A stretch of DNA of 5,470 nt from Weeksellaceae bacterium (lineage in GTDB: Bacteria; Bacteroidota; Bacteroidia; Flavobacteriales; Weeksellaceae). The position numbers were made by a program, and so were the translations under genes. The DNA lies in NCBI GenBank assembly GCA_022701475.1, contig JAKOOI010000481.1, positions 1 through 5,470 on the forward strand. The letters run 5' to 3'. The notes under the pieces are model-generated. The model had not been told where the DNA came from and made no database searches. It was given only the letters and a program-made list of their open reading frames with translations. Below, one piece after another: positions 4,562 through 5,470 of this stretch. How positions within the stretch are numbered: the stretch's first letter is position 1; every line of letters begins with the position of its first letter.

Positions 4562-5470
4562 TTAAAATTCATTTACCGTGACGTAGAAGTGAGAAGAATA
4601 CAGGCTTTCCGCAGATCCGGAAATGTTGGTCAGGTTAATGGTAATGGTTGAAGCAGAAGTCATTCTCGGATTGGAAATGGAGAAAGCAGTATTTCCGGCA
4701 AAATCGGCAGCCGGCGTTACCGTAATGGTTGCTCTCGCAGAACCTGTTACCAATGAAGCGGGAACCTCAATATTCATCGTAGCGGAATTTCCTGCGGGCA
4801 GGTTATAGATATTCACTGCCGGCCATGCTTCAAAGCTGATCTGATTTTTCGCTACAGTCCCTTTTTCCCCCAGTTTATACGGTCCGCTGACATCCAGTCT
4901 TGCAGCCATGCTGGGCGTTGCAGTACCGATCCCGATATTGGCATTGCTGTCTCCCAATACGATCGCGTTATACTGGGACGTAGCAGCATTGTGGCCGATG
5001 GCGGTAGAGTTCTGCCCTGTTGCCGATGCTCCTGAACCCACTGCGGTAGAATGCTGCCCGTTGGTGACCGACTGGTATCCTACAGCGGTTTCACTGTTGG
5101 TATTGGTTTTCGCAGCATATCCCACGGCTACCGACTGGTATCCGGCAGCAACAGAATAATTTCCCAGCGCTGAGGATTCATTGCCTGTTGTTTTGGCAGT
5201 ATATCCTATGGCCGTCGACTGGAATCCGTCTGCCAGTGAGCTGTTTCCCAGCGCAGTGGATTCATTTTTAGCCGTCTTTGCATTATACCCGATGGCATTC
5301 GACTGGTAAGCGCCTGCCGTTGCCTTATTGCCTACGGCCAGACCGTCATTTGCAGTAACGGAAGTATCATTTCCGATGGAGACACCCTGATAGGCAGATC
5401 CGGAAATCCCGATGGCGATCCCGTTCTGGCCGGCATTGGCTCCGGCTCCGAGGCTGATGGAATGATCGGT
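4562..5470 (-). CDS. YadA-head-like repeat protein, C-terminal part (5' end outside window)
   Basis: The frame is open from the right edge to the TAA at 4564-4562, giving 302 visible residues without the N-terminus. Visible residues 1-173 are head-type repeats with thirteen motifs of the form S-x-A-[IVL]-G; the first two intervals are 13 and 12 residues and all later ones are 14, as in YadA/Hia (Hep_Hag) left-handed beta-roll heads. NIGIGT at 178-183 and LDVSG at 192-196 form a motif common in Bacteroidota surface and tail-fibre-like proteins. Residues 197-302 are a Thr/Ser-rich, probably beta-sandwich domain ending in VTVNEF. No YadA beta-barrel anchor or recognisable type IX sorting domain is visible at the C-terminus, so classical type V secretion is unlikely from this end. 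It is likely a trimeric adhesive or fibre-like structural protein; export route and target are unknown. The in-frame GTG at 5125 is internal. Confidence 0.85.
   Translation of the reverse strand, partial: TDHSISLGAGANAGQNGIAIGISGSAYQGVSIGNDTSVTANDGLAVGNKATAGAYQSNAIGYNAKTAKNESTALGNSSLADGFQSTAIGYTAKTTGNESSALGNYSVAAGYQSVAVGYAAKTNTNSETAVGYQSVTNGQHSTAVGSGASATGQNSTAIGHNAATSQYNAIVLGDSNANIGIGTATPSMAARLDVSGPYKLGEKGTVAKNQISFEAWPAVNIYNLPAGNSATMNIEVPASLVTGSARATITVTPAADFAGNTAFSISNPRMTSASTITINLTNISGSAESLYSSHFYVTVNEF

Noticed and set aside
4562..5125. A complete 187-residue gene starting with GTG at 5125
   Set aside because: The frame stays open for 115 more codons to the window edge, and those codons continue the same 14-residue repeats, so the GTG is internal.
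4623..5159. Plus-strand ORFs opposite the repeat protein
   Set aside because: Their repetitive Ala/Val/Pro composition is what the antisense strand of an S-x-A-I-G repeat gene produces.

Overview
The window looks like chromosomal DNA from a Bacteroidota flavobacterium, probably close to Chryseobacterium. This rests on the protein flavour, A-rich leaders instead of clear Shine-Dalgarno sites, several exact TAnnTTTG (Bacteroidota -7-type) motifs, and a structural protein with the NIGIGT...LDVSG signature common in this phylum. The genus is an inference; no rRNA or marker gene is present.

Layout. Positions 1-163 hold no convincing gene, only a possible gene edge at 1-46 and a degenerate 7-bp tandem array (100-161). 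A large minus-strand gene (164-1996) encodes an exported di-heme peroxidase of the CCP/MauG superfamily with a long N-terminal extension. A 587-bp divergent intergenic region (1997-2583) follows, with promoter-like motifs, a 13-bp direct repeat and a cluster of small inverted repeats. On the plus strand, a nucleoside phosphorylase (2584-3438) and an AT-rich orphan gene (3444-3893) lie five bases apart and probably form an operon. A palindromic, REP-like repeat pair (3911-3984) sits between this operon and a convergent 66-codon membrane-protein ORF (3988-4188, minus). That ORF abuts a second 7-bp-phased array (4189-4225). A third, solitary copy of the REP-like unit lies at 4459-4488. The window ends inside a minus-strand gene (4562 to beyond 5470) for a YadA-head-like repeat protein with a beta-rich C-terminal domain.

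How the genes relate. No single pathway links them. The peroxidase is a periplasmic redox enzyme, the phosphorylase belongs to cytosolic nucleoside salvage, and the repeat protein is probably a surface or fibre-like structure. I found no convincing new multi-gene system. The most distinctive signals are the inverted REP-like pair with its solitary third copy, the two unrelated arrays sharing a 7-bp period at gene borders, and the peroxidase's key-residue pattern (MauG-like Tyr at the ligand position, Tyr in place of the inter-heme Trp).
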